DNA of 35,334 nt, taken from an uncultured Flammeovirgaceae bacterium. Its GTDB lineage: Bacteria > Bacteroidota > Bacteroidia > Cytophagales > Cyclobacteriaceae. The position numbers and the translations under genes are program-made. Of this stretch, positions 33,703 to 35,334 are shown piece after piece; the stretch's first letter is position 1, and each line of letters opens with the position of its first letter. Under the pieces are notes generated by a model, which was not told the DNA's origin, did not search any database, and saw nothing but the letters and a program-made list of their open reading frames with translations. The DNA is taken from assembly GCA_937884755.1 (NCBI GenBank), contig CAKZYJ010000157.1, forward strand, positions 1 to 35,334, written 5' to 3'.

Positions 33703-34674
33703 ATGCGAACCTTTATAATAACCTTTTTCACGCTATTAATGATGGCGTGTACCAATGCCAACAATGATAATCAGCAAGGACTCACTGAAGAAACCAGTGT
33801 TACAGCGATGAGCTCTGAGGAGACTCAGCCAATTCAGGAAGCGGTTTCGTTTATGGGAGAACCCCTGTACCGCAAGACGGTAGATGGAGCGATAGCCACC
33901 AAAAGCGACAGTATTATTCAAGCAGTGAGAGCTAAAGCTGAATTGACAGAAGATGATTATCACAAAATAGGGTTAGCTTACATTATGACCTATCAGTTTC
34001 GAGACGCTATTGACGTTTACACTGAGGGGTTAGAACAGTACCCTGAATCATTCCAGTTGCTTCGACACCGAGGGCATCGGTATCTGAATGTCCGAGAAAG
34101 GGAAAAAGCAATTATTGACCTGATGAAAGCGGATGAACTCATTGGTGATCAGCATTTGGATGTGATGGAGTATAATAGCGATGGCTCTGAAAAAGGGACG
34201 TTTAAATTTTGGGTGTGGTATCATGTAGCACTCTACCGTATTTTCAATCAGCAGTGGGAAGAGGCAGCTGAGGCGTATCAAGTCTGCTTGAACAATGCAG
34301 CTTTACCCAACAATGTATCAGGAGCAAGCGCGTGGTTGTATACGGTATATCAGAAAATGGGTGAAAGTGAAAAAGCTGAAGCACTGATCGCCCCGTTGGA
34401 TGAAAACTTTGGAGGCGATCAGGACTACATTTATTTTAAACGAATTATGCTATACCAAGGCAAGATTACCCCTGAAGACCTAATGGATATGGACAAGCCA
34501 ATAGATCAATGGACTGGACGAGATATGACCATTGCCTATGGTATTGCTGACTGGTACGAGCAGCAAGGAAATACTGAAAAGGCGCAAGAAATTTATCATA
34601 ACATTCTGGCAACTCCTCACTGGAACCCCTGGGCTTACGTAGTAACGGAGAGCATAATTGCTGACTTAGCTTAA
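33703..34674 (+). CDS. TPR lipoprotein downstream of ggt
   Basis: This 323-residue protein has a lipobox LMMAC (Cys16), then a low-complexity Asn/Gln/Ser/Glu linker. A TPR region starts near residue 85 (DDYHKIGLAYIMTYQFRDAIDVYTEG, ESFQLLRHRGHRYLNVREREKAIIDLMKADEL). Later repeats include EEAAEAYQVCLNN, and a C-terminal repeat is NTEKAQEIYHNILATPHWNPWAY. Similar Bacteroidota lipoproteins are of unknown role. The link with the ggt gene (32 bp) suggests a shared transcript. The hairpin at 34723-34759 follows its stop. Confidence 0.85.
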   Translation: MRTFIITFFTLLMMACTNANNDNQQGLTEETSVTAMSSEETQPIQEAVSFMGEPLYRKTVDGAIATKSDSIIQAVRAKAELTEDDYHKIGLAYIMTYQFRDAIDVYTEGLEQYPESFQLLRHRGHRYLNVREREKAIIDLMKADELIGDQHLDVMEYNSDGSEKGTFKFWVWYHVALYRIFNQQWEEAAEAYQVCLNNAALPNNVSGASAWLYTVYQKMGESEKAEALIAPLDENFGGDQDYIYFKRIMLYQGKITPEDLMDMDKPIDQWTGRDMTIAYGIADWYEQQGNTEKAQEIYHNILATPHWNPWAYVVTESIIADLA

Positions 34675-34722
34675 GATTTTATAAGTGATCAGCTTGTATC
34701 TATGAGGTGGTTGATAAAATAA

Positions 34723-34759
34723 AAATAGCCCTCTGTTTTTTTAAATCAGAGGGCTATTT
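34723..34759. terminator. Bidirectional-type terminator hairpin between convergent genes
   Basis: AAATAGCCCTCTG and CAGAGGGCTATTT form a perfect 13-bp stem with an 11-nt loop, between the TPR lipoprotein gene and the DUF1080 gene. On the minus strand the stem is followed by TTATTTTATC, giving a reasonable T-rich tail. On the plus strand only the stem's own TTT is present. It probably serves both genes and works better for the minus-strand one. Confidence 0.88.
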
Positions 34760-34821
34760 CGTTCAGATCAAACTTGTAAGGCTTTCTACATTTCGGTAGC
34801 TGATGATTCCTTGCCTAATGG

Positions 34822-35334
34822 TTACATCTCCCGAATGCGGATATTGCGGAACCAAACCTTATCGCCGTGGTCTTGTAAGGCAATGTGCCCCTTGTCAGCC
34901 TTCCCGTACATAGGAAGTTCAGCAAATTTGCTAGCGGCAACCGAATCTTGCCAAGCTGGCGAGCCTAGTTCATACTCTACCACCTTTTCACCATTTAGGT
35001 AATGCTCTACTTGATTACCGTTTACCACTAACCGAGTCATATTCCACTCACCGGCTGGTTTAACAGTTTCTATAATTGACTGCTGCACATCGTAGTTATC
35101 GCCCGCTCGGTGCTTACGGATTTGAGCGTCTTTGTGTCGCTCATTGTCCAGGAATTGATACTCGGGGCCAGAGTGCCAAATGGGGCCAATATCATCAGAT
35201 TCAATCACATTGAAGAACATGCCACTGTTGCCCCCTTCGGAGATTTTCCACTCTATCTCGAGCTCAAAGTCATCATATTGTTCTTTGGTAACAATATCGC
35301 CTCCGCCTTTTTCGGTTAGTGTAATCGCTCCATC
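34822..35334 (-). CDS. DUF1080 (3-keto-disaccharide hydrolase-type) domain protein, 5' end outside window
   Basis: The frame stays open to the right edge. Beyond the first Met at 35220 the upstream codons read TKEQYDDFELEIEWKISEGGNSG-like sequence, the classic DUF1080 start (F-E-L-x-x-E-W-x-I...GNSG-(M/I)-F). It continues with GPEYQFLDNERHKD, EWNMTRLVVNGNQVEHYLNGEKVVEYELGS and the C-terminal GHIALQDHGDKVWFRNIRIREM. This is a concanavalin/LamG-like jelly roll, found in secreted Bacteroidota proteins acting on glycosides. 171 codons including the stop are visible, and the signal peptide and N-terminus are missing. No catalytic claim can be made from this part. Confidence 0.9.
   Translation of the reverse strand, partial: DGAITLTEKGGGDIVTKEQYDDFELEIEWKISEGGNSGMFFNVIESDDIGPIWHSGPEYQFLDNERHKDAQIRKHRAGDNYDVQQSIIETVKPAGEWNMTRLVVNGNQVEHYLNGEKVVEYELGSPAWQDSVAASKFAELPMYGKADKGHIALQDHGDKVWFRNIRIREM

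Noticed and set aside
1-35334. Insertion sequences, prophage, toxin-antitoxin or defence genes
   Set aside because: No transposase, integrase, phage, restriction or toxin motifs were seen in any convincing reading frame. Gene content and composition are even across the window.

Overview
The window looks like chromosomal DNA of a gliding-type member of the Bacteroidota, most likely order Cytophagales. The evidence is a GldJ-type lipoprotein of the type IX secretion/gliding machinery, Bacteroidota-specific families (DUF4175, DUF2490, the Big_5 'Ig-like' lipoprotein, PepSY-like), many lipoproteins with short lipoboxes, weak Shine-Dalgarno signals and moderate GC. I see no insertion sequence, prophage, CRISPR array or defence system. 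The genus cannot be fixed from the sequence.

Left part (1-14.7 kb). A 3' fragment of tRNA-Val(GAC) is followed by a long run of minus-strand genes. In transcriptional order (right to left) these are: a hypothetical protein, exodeoxyribonuclease III, a DUF4175 membrane/coiled-coil protein, an RsbW-like ATPase, YbeY, MnmG, a PepSY-like protein, a DUF2490 protein, an Ig-like lipoprotein, a TPR protein, and a metallophosphoesterase-fold protein that has lost its metal-binding histidines. Two non-coding signals stand out. A ~380 bp region (about 3378-3756) holds an AT-rich stretch and about a dozen DnaA-box sequences, a strong candidate for the replication origin oriC. About 5.5 kb away, between mnmG and ybeY, lies a perfect parS centromere site (TGTTCCACGTGGAACA) inside a 28-bp palindrome. 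Together they suggest that this is the origin domain of the chromosome.

Middle part (14.7-26.7 kb). This contains a ComF-family phosphoribosyltransferase whose N-terminal zinc cysteines are mostly gone, gldJ with its own terminator, mfd, an isolated cytochrome oxidase subunit III gene that overlaps tail-to-tail with ribD, prmC divergent from ribD, and a cysC-cysD-cysN sulfate-activation operon ending in a clear terminator. RibD keeps its reductase domain but lacks the zinc and catalytic residues of its deaminase domain. A conserved-looking hypothetical protein follows.

Right part (26.8-35.3 kb). This is an extracytoplasmic carbohydrate and peptide section. It holds a DUF4038/GH140-like glycosidase, a very large multidomain lipoprotein (ThuA-like, PQQ sugar-dehydrogenase propeller, PKD, cytochrome c, CBM6), a gamma-glutamyltransferase lipoprotein with a TPR lipoprotein behind it, and a DUF1080 domain protein cut by the right edge. 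The ggt leader carries a series of inverted repeats.

I did not find a clearly new multi-gene system. The most notable items are the oriC/parS pair and the two enzymes with coordinated loss of catalytic residues.
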